Source: Myrmaecium sp. VS I D KN 1
Taxonomy: Eukaryota > Ascomycota > Dothideomycetes > Valsariales > Valsariaceae
NCBI GenBank assembly: GCA_019775845.1
Contig: JADQAV010000003.1
Coordinates: 372,001-436,000 of the forward strand
DNA length: 64,000 nt
Direction: 5' to 3'
The position numbers were made by a program, and so were the translations under genes. Below the pieces are notes generated by a model. The model worked only from the letters and a program-made list of their open reading frames with translations. It ran no database searches and was not told where the DNA came from. This document shows positions 1 through 10,694 of this stretch, one piece after another. How positions within the stretch are numbered: the stretch's first letter is position 1; every line of letters starts with the position of its first letter.

Positions 1-1132
1 TACAATATCACGTCGGCAAGCTTGGACCGGGAATGAGGATTAAGGATCAGGCGGATGGATGCATTTGTGGGCTGCTGACGTTTTGGTGGGCGTCCTGGGT
101 TCGGTACAGCTTTTCGTTGCGGTGATACGCCAGACAGCTGCCGCTGGGTAGTATTTGGTGCCCAAGCGGAAGACGTTGGTCGTGCGGGCATGTGGATAGG
201 GTTCGCTCTCAATTCAATCCAGAAAAAAATTCGTACCAGAGTGCTTTTCTTTCCCATACTCAACTGGTTAAGGACGGTATGATACCAAGCTGAGGTCAGG
301 GCCACTTACATTGCCATACCGGAGTACGGTTTGCGGCAGCGGGAAGTGGAAGCAACTGATTCGGCAATGCGAGTATCAAGGCTGGTTGACTCCTAGGTAC
401 AGACAGTACATATTGTCCCGACTATCTTGTCAACCGCCGCCACTCCTTCTGTCTCGGTTCGGTGAAGAGAAGAATTTTGATAGCAGGTCCCTCATGCGAG
501 GATGGACTTTCATGGAGGATAGGTTGCTCCACGGTTCATTCGGTACGCGATTCGGCCTATATTCACCACCATAATGTACTCGTCCTCCAGGTTGTCAAGA
601 GGGGGGAGCGGCAATCCATATAGGCTTGTCGGCATGCCTGATGGGCGTGGGATTGGATTGCTCTAGAAAGGAATCAGTTGTACTAAAAATTAGAGTTCGT
701 AAGCCGATTAAAGCAGCCTTACACTTTAGGATATACCTCTTCATCGAAGGTGTAGGAGATATGAGATGTGGGAAGGAGGATAAATGTAGCTCTTACGGTT
801 GCTCTGAAAGGTATGGGAGAGGTTAAGTCAACGGCACGGCAAAAGGAGTCAACCTGACCGTATATCTGTCCTTAAGATCCGGTTGAGCTCAGCCAAACGG
901 GTCAAGGGTACACGCAAGCGGCGAGCAGGCGCAGTGGGAGAAGTTCCTAAGATTGAGAGAATAGGAGAACTGGATGTAAAACGCGTGCACATGAGGCTTG
1001 CTTGAGCCGTCTCCGCTTCGTAGGTACCTCAACAACCCCTCGTGGATGCCTTAACGACCTCCACATCCCATCTCATACTTCCTCTCCAGAACAATCAGCA
1101 TTCCAACTGGTCTGCCTTAGTCCTCGCTCGAC
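1..1132. other. No supported gene
   Basis: Only short open frames lacking any recognisable domain occur here, most of them starting at non-ATG codons. No tRNA or repeat was seen. The 3' end of a gene lying left of the window cannot be excluded. Confidence 0.5.
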
Positions 1133-1849
1133 ATGCCAATTCTTCCATCCTTCGAATCAGCCTTTGAGCGGCTCTACCCAGAAACGCCCGAGGAGTGGAG
1201 AGAGTCGACTCGGCGAAGACTCCTATGTACGAGCAGCCAAGCCGTTCCCAGTCTCTCCCTTACTGACCAGAGATTGACGCGCTCAGTGAGCATCTTTCTG
1301 CTTTTCTCGGATCGCGTCGACAACATCGACTTTTTGATCATGCAGACGGACCCATCCGACAGCACGGATGGACACCGATTGAGATACGTCACCGTAATCG
1401 CGACGCAAACAGACCCCGTCAGCTACGACGTGCTCCTGGTGGCCGAGCCGGCGCCGACTAATGCGATTTGGAGGGTCTTGAAGGATGCGGTTGAGCAAGA
1501 GCTGCACCGACGGACCAGGGGTTATTGCTTGGAGGATGACCGTGAGCGAGGTCAACTCGTACTTTGCGAGGGCTGAGGGCTCATGCTATGTGCAGGCCCA
1601 CATAAACTTCCACGCGTATTCCGATTGGATTAATCGAAAACCCCGAGGATACCAGCTATCAATTGGTGAGTTGAGCTTTTGGTCAGTTATACGCTACAGT
1701 AGCTAATATTCAAGGAGTCCTCAGATGTACCGGCTGCTCTTTGCTACACTGCCTTATGATACGGTCTGTCGCTACGCCTTTCAAAGGGAATATAAGGAAC
1801 ACGCACACCTCCCGTCGAAAATTGGGATGAGATGACTAAAAAGGAAAAC
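1133..1849 (+). CDS. Doubtful small hypothetical protein
   Basis: An ATG-started frame runs for 147 codons (begins MPILPSFESAFERLYP) and then stops at 1576. A second frame, open from about 1485, carries a plausible continuation containing the words FHAYSDWINRKPRGYQL. Joining them needs a very short intron (about 1557-1593, GT...AG), and a further intron from about 1667 to 1712 would end the protein near 1830. No family is recognised. The short introns and lack of homology leave three readings open: a real gene, a decayed one, or chance open frames. It lies tail-to-tail with GEP4. Confidence 0.25.
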
Positions 1850-1975
1850 ATTCATGATGCTTGAGGAGACCAACATGGCTTACATTGGCTTGAAGACTTC
1901 ACCGGCATCAAAACGAACGTGTGATATGCAAGAGGGCACTGTCCAGACCCAGACCTTACTCTCAGTGGTACATTT

Positions 1976-2951
1976 CTACTCAAAATCACTTCTGGGGTTT
2001 GGCGGGCAGTAGCCTCTACGCAGCAGAAAGGCAGCTAGCCGGTGCTCCATCCGTGCGAACTATTTGTTGTTCGATTAGCAAGTTTGCTTTTGAAATGCAC
2101 AGAAATTCTATCAGTTGCAGCTGAACTCACGATGCTTTTCTCCTCCACCACGCCATCCTTGACCCATACTCCATAACCGCCCATCAGATTGGCCATCATC
2201 ACATCGGTGAATAGCCTATCACCTACCACGGCGATCTGGCTTGCCGACGTGACGCCCGAGTCGGGGTGTGCGCGGAAGTAGCGAAGGACTTCATCTCGAC
2301 ATCCAGGTTTCTGCAATAGAAGTATTAGGGGGTTTCTCCCTCGAACCGTCTCTGTTCCTTGTCAGGACGGGAGATGCGATCCTTCAGCATACCTTGGTAT
2401 TGTGGTGCAGGACTTTGACGCCCGTATTCTTCTCGAGTAGCTCAGCTTCCTTATAGCCAACATCCGAGGCGGTTCCGGAGGTGTTGGAGACGATAAGAAG
2501 CTTGGAGCCTGGGTATGCTGCGCGCAGTTCTTGGAACTTGGCCTACGGGAGGTCAGGAATCAGGATATGCTTCAATAGAGTACTTGGAGTTGAGGTATAG
2601 GAACAGCTGGGAGAAGCGAGGAGTAGAAGGACGGCCTCCTTATGAAATATCTTGCAAAGACAATAGGCCAGAAACGTATGAGAAGGCATAGGAGAACATG
2701 AATCATTGAGAAAGACTAAGAGCCATTACATTATAAGGCTGGTAGACTTCGTTTTTATGAGGAATGGCAAAGCAATTATCTTTGTCCAATATAACAGCTC
2801 TTATATCAGCGCCCTTTTCTCCATCTTTGACTGGGAAGGCCTTGGACAGCGGGACCGGGAGATGATTGAATGTGGAAACCGTCAGATGTGGCAGACACAA
2901 AGACGGGTCACGGATGAGCCTAAAAACGTTTAATGTCCCTGATATATTCAT
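1976..2951 (-). CDS. GEP4: Mitochondrial phosphatidylglycerophosphatase (GEP4-like)
   Basis: Member of the HAD-superfamily Gep4 family, which dephosphorylates phosphatidylglycerophosphate to phosphatidylglycerol in cardiolipin synthesis at the mitochondrial inner membrane. Four exons (2951-2730, 2542-2393, 2310-2131, 2059-1976) join in frame to 211 residues. The N-terminus MNISGTLNVFRL and the catalytic HAD motif I, ILDKDNC, lie in exon 1. Exon 2 carries motif II (LLIVSNT, with Ser), exon 3 the motif IV-like VVGDRLFTDV. The C-terminus ends in a basic tail containing RRGYCPPNP. The start is the ATG at 2951, because an open frame upstream of it begins only at a non-ATG codon. It is divergent from SmD3, with 283 bp between the two starts. 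Family assignment is firm; function is taken from the family. Confidence 0.93.
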
Positions 2952-3234
2952 CTGGGATGTCGTGAAGAGGATATCTGTCGTGTAAAGAAGAAAAGCACGG
3001 AGAGATGAGGCTGCGAGGAACGTCAAATCAGATCCGCACTAAAAGAGCGGAGGTGGCCCAAGCTTTTGAAGATGCGACTTTCCCGCAACATCATCGTCCG
3101 CTCCCATTTTGTTTCCACATCATCACCAACCGCTCCCCACACGCCGTCCGCTGCCCGACATCACTTCGACACTCGGGGCCTTCTGCATCTTCGTGTCCTA
3201 ATTTGCGCGACTCGTGCGCACCCGACCCGCCAAC

Positions 3235-3789
3235 ATGACGAGCACCATTGGTATTCCGATCAAGCTGTTGAACGAAGCGGCTGTACGTCTTCTATCCATT
3301 CTTTACTGCCGTACCGTGCGCGCATGCTAATCTCTACCTCTACCACCAGGGCCACATCGTTACCGTCGAATGTGACACCGGCTGCACTTTCCGTGGCAAG
3401 CTTCTCGAAGGTACGCTCCGCCATTCCGCGCGCTCAAGACAAACACGTATCCAAGCCTGCGGACGTATACTGACGTGCTATCCCGTATAGCTGAAGACAA
3501 CATGAACATCCAGATGAGGGACGTGACCATGACCGCCCGCGACGGCCGTGTGTCCAGTCTGCAGCAGATCTACATCCGTGGAAGTCACGTCAAGTTCTTC
3601 ATCGTGCCTGATATGCTGAGGTATAACGCGATCTACATACGATAAAGGAATATGCGGGGAGAGAAGCTGACAATGGACCGCAGAAACGCCCCTATGTTCC
3701 GCTCCCGCGGCGCTCGCGGCCGTGGTGTCGGTCTAGCCCGTGGTCGTGCCACGGTCCAACGTGCTCGCGGCCAGCGTGGTGGTCGATGA
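3235..3789 (+). CDS. SMD3: Small nuclear ribonucleoprotein Sm D3
   Basis: Core Sm-ring protein that binds the Sm site of spliceosomal U1, U2, U4 and U5 snRNAs. Four exons (3235-3282, 3350-3410, 3491-3620, 3684-3789) give 114 residues. Sm1 lies in the first half ([29 protein letters not shown]). Sm2 is [16 protein letters not shown], the diagnostic D3 form. The tail is rich in RG and GR dipeptides, which in D3 are arginine-methylated. Three introns in 345 coding bases make this a densely split small gene. It is the first plus-strand gene right of GEP4, and the pair probably share one promoter region. A U2 snRNA gene, whose product this protein should bind, lies at 45.6 kb. Confidence 0.97.
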
Positions 3790-4385
3790 GCTGGGTTAAA
3801 GCGCAAGCTTCACCTAATGGATTTGTTGGCGGCGTGACTACGGAGAGGCTTCCTGGCCAGCATGAATGAGGGACTGATGCCTAGGACGGGGGTGCAGGGT
3901 TCCTGTCTTCTTCGGCTGCGGCTGGCCTCTGTATCGCCTTCACATCCATGTCCATCCGCCGATGGCGAAGGTTCGGGTCCTCCAAGGGAGGCAGTGTCGT
4001 ATCAAGGTCTTGGGCCGGATTCGGGTCCTAGAAAGCCTGGCGCCGCCAAAAGCTGATGCATTGGTATGGATATGAGGAGTTCTGGCGTTTTTCGAAGGAA
4101 GTTGAGGTGGCCCACATGCTTCACGGCCCTTTAGTATACCAACCGATCAATAAATAAATGACAGAGTACTCTGCCTTTCCTAACTCGGTACCCGTTAAAT
4201 CGCGAAATTTGCTATACTGCACATACAGTGTCTGTTGAGTCTGATATATGCAATCACGTGCTGCGATCCGAGTCGCGGAAGTTGTCCGCGTCTCTCCGCA
4301 TCTCTCTTCGGACCCTTGATCAAGCAACCAACAATGTGAGACTGCAAAGCGAACCGCAAATCGCCACTACAACAACCACCCTGCC
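3790..4385. other. Intergenic, 3' region of SmD3 and promoter of IRC6
   Basis: This 596 bp stretch holds only short frames with no protein resemblance. Nothing else was recognised. Confidence 0.6.
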
Positions 4386-5572
4386 ATGTTAGAGATCAAG
4401 GACCCGCGCCGCATTCTTGCGGTCGGTGCGCCGGACTCTGGCGTTCTTCAGCTGCTTAAAGGTGCGTACATGCTCCAAAAGCTGTTCTGCCGTAGCTACT
4501 CCTCCCAGCCCCACCGTACATCACTCATCAACACCAATTGCCTGATATTCTGCCCTTACAACATGACCGTAGAATCTGTCTAATATATCTCGATGCAGAC
4601 CTGACCGGCAGCGCTCCGGACCCGATTCCACTCCCGCCATCCGAAGAAGAAGCAGCCACCACCACCAACGGCCATTCTTCCACAGACTCTCGAGGAGCAC
4701 CAACCGCAACTAACGGCAATACCGCTTCCGAATCCACCCGTGCGGAGTCTAGCATAACTACTGCCCCCGAACCGCATTCACCCCGCACTACCACCGCCGG
4801 CCTCACCCATCCTCTTCCCCTCACCACACCCTACTATACCGCCACACCCACCATCTGGCTCGACGAGATCCCGCACCTTGGCACTTGGGTCGACGAGTTC
4901 CTCTCCCCGGCCGCAGAGCCTGTGGTCCGCGCAATCGGGGCATGGGTGTACGTCTTCCGGCACCCCTCTTCTCAGTCCGAGCTGGAACACATCAAGAAGG
5001 CGATGCGCGAGCTGGCGCGGGTGGTGGAGACGCACCTCGGATACCAGGAAACGGAGGTGGGGAAGGTGGCGGTGGTGATGGGTGCCGCTGGTGGGGGTCA
5101 AGGGGTGCAGGTGGAGTGGGAAGAGTGGGAGGATGTCGGGAGGGAGAATGGGGGGTGGGAGGTGGTGGATGGGAGATTGGGGTTTACCGGAGGTACGAGA
5201 AACGAGTTTGGGGAGCTGCAAGGGGTGGAGAGAGTGAGAGAGGTGTTGGAGGGGGTGGAGTGGCAAGGAGCTGAGGATGAGACGGCTGAAGAGGATGGCT
5301 TGGAAGGAGCAACCGAGTCAAGGCGGAGGGAGTGGTTGGAGAGTTATGATGCAGAAGAGGCCGAAATGAGCGCCGAGTTTGGGGGTCTGCGAATGGAGTT
5401 GGCGGGTGCAGATATAAGGGAGGGAGACCAGGAGGCACAGGTCGAGGAAATGGAGCGCATGATGTCCCAGCTGCTGGCGGTGCGAGAGAGGGTCGACGGC
5501 TTGCCTGAGACGGAGCGCCGGAGGATTGCGGCTAGGGAGGTTGAGAGGTTGATGGGAGATTTGGGCATATAG
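4386..5572 (+). CDS. IRC6: Alpha/gamma-adaptin-binding p34 / IRC6-like protein
   Basis: Two exons (4386-4461 and 4599-5572) give 349 residues. The N-terminus has a GTPase-like P-loop region, IKDPRRILAVGAPDSGVLQLLKDLTG, typical of the Irc6/AAGAB (p34) family, which assists assembly of AP-1/AP-2 clathrin adaptors. The middle contains TIWLDEIPHLGTWVDEFL and GAWVYVFR, then a RNEFGE stretch and VERVREVLE. A linker of roughly residues 28-90 is rich in Ser, Thr, Ala and Pro and looks disordered. The C-terminal 60 residues form an acidic helix ending in a conserved short motif (RVDGLPETERRRIAAREVERLM). Exon 1 is only 76 bp, so a single-frame ORF search would miss the true start. Adaptor binding is inferred from the family. 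Confidence 0.9.
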
Positions 5573-6072
5573 CCCTTGCTCTGGAGCCTCTCAGTGCCTC
5601 AGGTGGTAATTTTCCACGATCAGCTCTGGTCCTGAGCTATTAGACACGATACGGCAACCATTCCGAGCGAGTCCAGCCAGCCAGCAGCACTGGGAGTTTA
5701 TCACCATGCTTGTAAGTCGACGCTGACTCGCACGCAGAGAGCTTTTCCTTGAGCTCTTGCAGGGCAGGGGTCGTTTACCCTGCGTTCTCACCTGGTCAGT
5801 ACAGGAGGAACTCGCAAGCTCTTGCAGATACAGTACCGTAGCCATACAGGAAGATGGAGGTCCTGAATCAATCAGCCTTCTACAGATGCAGAATAGGCCT
5901 TTGACCCCCTAGCCATACCCGACTTACAACATCGCTTGTCTACCCGCAGTGCGGGGTAACTCATATTTACATCACATCTATCGCGACTCTTTTTTGCTGC
6001 TCCTACTTCTCCAGTTTCGAAACTCAATTGCAACAGAAGCCAAGTTCTGCAGCAAACTGATATTGCAAGGTG
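5573..6072. other. Intergenic
   Basis: About 500 bp between the IRC6-like gene and the first amidase-like gene. Open frames on the minus strand here show no known family and sit in probable UTR. No element recognised. Confidence 0.55.
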
Positions 6073-8438
6073 ATGGCAAATTTGATTAACTTCGAAGAGC
6101 ATATATTGTTCAGCATCGAAGATCGAGACTACGTGGCCTTCAACGGCTCACATCAGGTTGGTACTAGTACGGTGAAATTGTTCCTGACATAGCTAAACGT
6201 GAATAGGCTTGCGAACCCTTCTTTCCTCAGGAGCGGAGCCTCGTGACCGTCATTCCTGCTCCTCACCACGCAGCAGACCTCATACCAAGCATCGAAGCGT
6301 ATGTGGCGGACGCTTCGGGATACGACGATGTCTTTTGCAAAGAGTTTCTTTCCGGTATCATCATTACTGGCGCCCGAGGTGACTCGCAAGTTCAACCGAC
6401 ACTACTCCCGCAAGCCTGGAAAACAAGCTGGGTTCAGACTTGGAAAGAAAGAGTAGGAGACGGCGAGAATGATGTGGAGCCACTACCCGGCCCTTACGTC
6501 CTAGACAATGGGCTGCTTCGGGAAGCCCTTCGTCTCTATGAAGACCCAAATAATGCATTTTCACTCCCCTTTCGAGCTGCGAAGGACCAAAGGTACCGGC
6601 CTCGCCTTTAAGACTCTACGATTTGCTCATAACTGGACGCCAGACTCGTTCCCCTGAGAGTTGGAAGCAAACGGCACAACATGTTTTGTGTCGCTGTTCG
6701 TTCCCGGCTCAGAGATCCAGTCTGCCCTGCAAAGCCCCTACGAGGAAAACGGATCACGGTGAAAGAGATCTTCGATATTGAAGGCCTGCAGACGTCAGTA
6801 GGGAGCAGAGAGCACCTCAAGCTATTCCCTCCTGTATCATCCACCGCGCTAGCGATATCCACGCTGATCCACGGAGGCTGCCAAGTTCTTGGGCTTACAC
6901 AGATGTGTTCCACGGTCCTCAAGCAAGAACCGACGCAGTCGATCGAATATCTATCACCTTTCAATCCCAGAGCTGACGGTTGGCAGTCGCCGTCTGGCGG
7001 GAGTAGCGGTTCCGCATGCGCGGTTGCGGCGTACGAGTGGTTGGATATGGCTATAGCAAGTGACTGTGAGCCCCCTCAGCCTTCTCGAGTGCCTTCTGAT
7101 ACCCCTCTGATACTGTCCCCCTAGCAACTATAAGCGGCCGAATTCCTGCCCAGGTCGCTGGCATATTCTCCCTAAGACCTTCACATGGTCTGCTTTCCCG
7201 GGCAGGGATGTGGTCCGGCGTCCCGTAAGCGATATCGAAGTGGACCACAGGCCAATTCGCTGACTTGAAGCATTCAAATGGACACTTCGTGCCTCTTTGG
7301 GCGAAACCTCGCCGACTTCGCCGAGTTCGTTCGCGCGTGGTATGCAGAGAGGCTCCCTCCTGTCAGGAACAAGGTATATAAATGTGGCCTAGGGTGTAAG
7401 ATCGTAGTCCCGTCGAGAATGCTGATCGCTGCGTAGGCCCGGCCCAGTCCAATAGTATACTTTGCGGATTTCCTTCCGCATGATAATGCTGAACAGATGG
7501 CGGTGTTCCGGCGAGCCGTCCGGGATGTGGAGAACAGTCTCGGTGTAGCGGCAAAGGAGCGGAGTATTGAGAAATTCTGGGAGATGCTGCCGCCTGACGA
7601 GGCTGGCGGAGCAACACTGCACGACTTTCTCGGACAAGAGGTAGGAGTCCCATGCCATCTTTAGGAACATTCAGAATTCAACGAGACAGGTCGCCACTGC
7701 TTCCTACGTCTACTCGTTCTGGCACCGCCTCAAGCCGTTCTATGAGGAGTATCGGCAGAAATTTGACCAGGATCCATATATTCCTCTTCCCACGCATCTA
7801 GACACTTGGTGAGCAGATCTCCGGAAGCCGAGAAGGCTCGATTCATCCGCTCAATTGCGCAGGAGATCCGCATGGGATGTAACTCCCACCCAGCATGAAG
7901 AAGCCTGGCGCCGCATCAACATCTACAAACAGTGGGTCTTGGACGTTGTCTTAAGCGGAAATGTCAACACAATTGTGCTGCTTCCGTTAGGAAATGTAAG
8001 GCCATGCTATCGAGATGAGTGGCCGGGGTAAGGTCCCTGGACTGTTATACATGCGCCTTGTTCTGATTCATCACTAGACTTGAAGGCGGGGATCAGATGC
8101 TTTGGAGACCGCTCATGCTATCTCCCATCCTCGGTTCGCCCGAGCTCGTCGTGCCAGGTAGAAGACTGTCCGTGGGAGAGAAGGGTGAAGTACAATACTA
8201 AGCGTAACAGCCGGCGAGATACCGTTTCATTCGCGGATCACGGGTAGACAGGAGTATCTGCCTGTCTGTATATCGATGATGGGATGGCCTGGTCGGTACT
8301 CTCCAGATCTTACGAAGAAATTTTCTGACACACATAGGGAGCGATCTCGAGCTGATTGACGTGGCGTTGGATGTGCTGAAGAAGTCCGGACGGCCCACCT
8401 CGGTCAAGACTGGAAGGAGAATGTTTGGCGGCTGCTGA
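6073..8438 (+). CDS. Arp1-N-domain amidase-signature protein, copy 1
   Basis: Eleven exons join in frame to 614 residues: 6073-6156, 6207-6592, 6644-7065, 7125-7224, 7271-7373, 7437-7640, 7690-7808, 7863-8027, 8078-8157, 8211-8291, 8338-8438. Roughly the first 190 residues match the Arp1-like N-terminal domain of fungal amidases (YDDVFCKEFLSGIIITG, LPGPYVL, LYEDPNNAFSLPF). The amidase fold follows: the general-base Lys in KRITVKEIFDIEG, the cis-Ser region SPSGGSSGSA and the nucleophile region ASDSTISGRIPAQ. In that last motif the usual Thr-Gly-Gly before the nucleophilic Ser is Ser-Thr-Ile, so the oxyanion hole differs and activity is doubtful although Ser remains. No internal stop was met. 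It is a paralogue of the gene at 17938-20002. Substrate unknown. Confidence 0.85.
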
Positions 8439-8764
8439 AGGCAAAGCGACTATCTCTAGTCTGTGAGCTGGCCAGTTATTTCTCCAGTAACGAGCCATGC
8501 AATGACGACGATGGTCACCGGTCGAATGTCCGGTGAGACACGAAAAAATTGATAACTCTCATATGCGGATCTACGGATATATCAGGAAGACCTCCGATGC
8601 GCGAGGCCAGCTGATTCACACCTCCTTATAACCTCGGCATTCCGCTTCGCACAGCCCCGCGTCAGCCGCAATGTTGATCTAACCTGCATCCTAGCCGCCC
8701 TTCACACATTCCACCGCCGCACCACCCCGCAACCCTCAGCCTCGCCGCTCCGCTTTCACTAACC
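8439..8764. other. Intergenic
   Basis: 326 bp between the amidase-like gene and the MFS gene; it becomes pyrimidine- and CCGC-rich just before the MFS start. No element recognised. Confidence 0.6.
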
Positions 8765-10639
8765 ATGGCCCATGCCCGACGCGTCTTCCTCCCCTTCGCA
8801 CTCTACACCCTTTTCAACTTCACCGTCACCCTTCTTGAAGTCCCCACCGTCCGACTATTCGAGCAAGCCACATGCGCGCGACACTTCCAGCGGCTCGAGG
8901 TGCCCGAAGCCGCCTGCAAGACCCCCGCGATCCAGAACCGTTTAGCCGCGGTGATGGGGTGGAAGCTCACGCTGGACGCATGCGCCGGTATGCGAGGCCC
9001 TCCGAAAGAGGGAACGGAGGAGATGCATAAAAATTAAGCTTACGGTGCTGAAACCACGCACGATGCAGGACTATTGACGGCCATGTACTACGGCTCCGTC
9101 GCGGAGCGCCGCGGCGCGAATCTCGTCCTGTTGCTCGCGACGCTGGGTTACATCGCCATGCTTATCTTGGACGTGGTCATCTGTAAGCCCGCTCCTGCTC
9201 TTGCGCTGACGGAGAGAGAGGGGATGGAATCATGTTTAGCTAGTTGGCTAAGTAGCGGACTGTCTCTCTTCGCGCTGTCCTCCGTGCTAAAAAAGAAAAC
9301 CTGGCGTGAAGGCTCCTTTCCCATTCTCCTTCCCGTGCAAACCGTATGGCTCTCCTCCGTACTCCTACTCGCCGGAGGGGGTCAGCGAGTCTTCAACTCC
9401 ATGATTTTCACCCTGGTCTCGGACGAAGTGGATGATGAGAGCCGGTAGGTACGGTGCGTCTGTTGCTATCGGCAAAGCGTGAACTCGAGCTCATCACGGA
9501 CTGTTTTGATAGGACAACGTACCTCTACTGGTTGGCGCTGGGGCCGCACTGCACGAGGTTCTTGTCACCGAGAGTGGCTGCCTCGCTGATGAAGAAGAAC
9601 TTGTTGGCTCCGTTCTGGCTCGGCGTCGCCGGCCTCGTGCTCATGCTTTGGCTTATCCTTTCCAACGTCGAACGCAAGATGCCCAAGGACAGTAGAACTA
9701 ATCTTACTGATGACTACACTCCCATAGAGGGAGACAGTTCTCCCCCAAGGCTAACAATCTCCGAGAGCGGTAGCCGAGACAGCGACGCCTCGACATTCTT
9801 GCTCCCTCCGCAGACCACCGCCTTCTCTCCCTTAACCGGACTCCAAGACGTTCGCACCCTGCTTTGGCAACCCATCACTCGTTTCTGTCTCGCCGCCGTC
9901 TACCTGAAGAAGCTCGGCTTTGCGAGCAGCGTCTTCGCCCCCCAATATGTCTCCGAGAAGCTCGGATGGGCCTTGCACGAGACGACATGGTTACGAGTCA
10001 TCTCCGGCGCCGGTGCCATCATCGTCACCGCCCTGGCCCCGACCCTGACGGCGACGGCCATCCGGCACGGCGTCGCTGCGCCTCAGGTCATCGATCTCAT
10101 CTCCATCCGAGCTGCCTTAGCCGTGCTCTCCGTGTCCTTCTTGGTAACCGGAAAAGCCGAAGGGGACCTCTTGATGATGCTATGTAGGTGACACTGCGCG
10201 CGTCTGTCTTGACGTTATATATATTCCATTTCAGAGGCCCCAAGTTAATCATCCTAGCGATGCTCGGGATCGGCTTGGGGGAAGCGTTGGAGCCTGCATT
10301 GCAGGGCACCATCACCTTCGCCGCGGACCAGATGGATCGGTCGCAAATCTTCACGATCTACGCCTTCTTCGACGCAGCGGCGGAGCTAATGGCTGGCCCG
10401 ATCACGGCAAAGCTGATGGCGATTGGTAGGACGGAGAACCACTCATCGGAGGGCATCTGTTTTCTGGCATCCTCGGTATGTCCTTCGGTACTTCGCGATC
10501 CTTCCGCGAGACATGCTCAATCTGATCCGCTGATTTTGCATCAAAGATGATATTCGGTGCTCTCCTTTCGTGGGCATGCGCGATCAAGATAAACGGGCAT
10601 GCAAACGCACCTATATGCGTCCCAGCAGCTGTTAGATAG
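8765..10639 (+). CDS. Major facilitator superfamily transporter
   Basis: Membrane transporter of the fungal MFS group that resembles proton-coupled folate/tetracycline-type carriers. Preferred exons are 8765-8987, 9069-9182, 9312-9444, 9513-10187, 10235-10475 and 10547-10639, giving 492 residues. A different acceptor at 9239 would keep the frame but insert 24 residues; I prefer 9311 because it gives a compact loop before VWLSSVLLLAGGG. The first transmembrane segment follows the N-terminus MAHARRVFLPFALYTLFNF. Loop 2-3 carries YYGSVAERRGANLVLLL. A long cytosolic loop with DDYTPIEGDSSPP and SGSRDSD separates the two halves. The last exon adds a helix and a short tail. Substrate is not deducible. 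It is co-oriented with the preceding amidase copy, 326 bp downstream of it. Confidence 0.88.
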
Positions 10640-10694
10640 AAGTGAATGGACCGTGTGGCGATATGATCTCACCTTCGTGGATCCCAGCCCTTTA

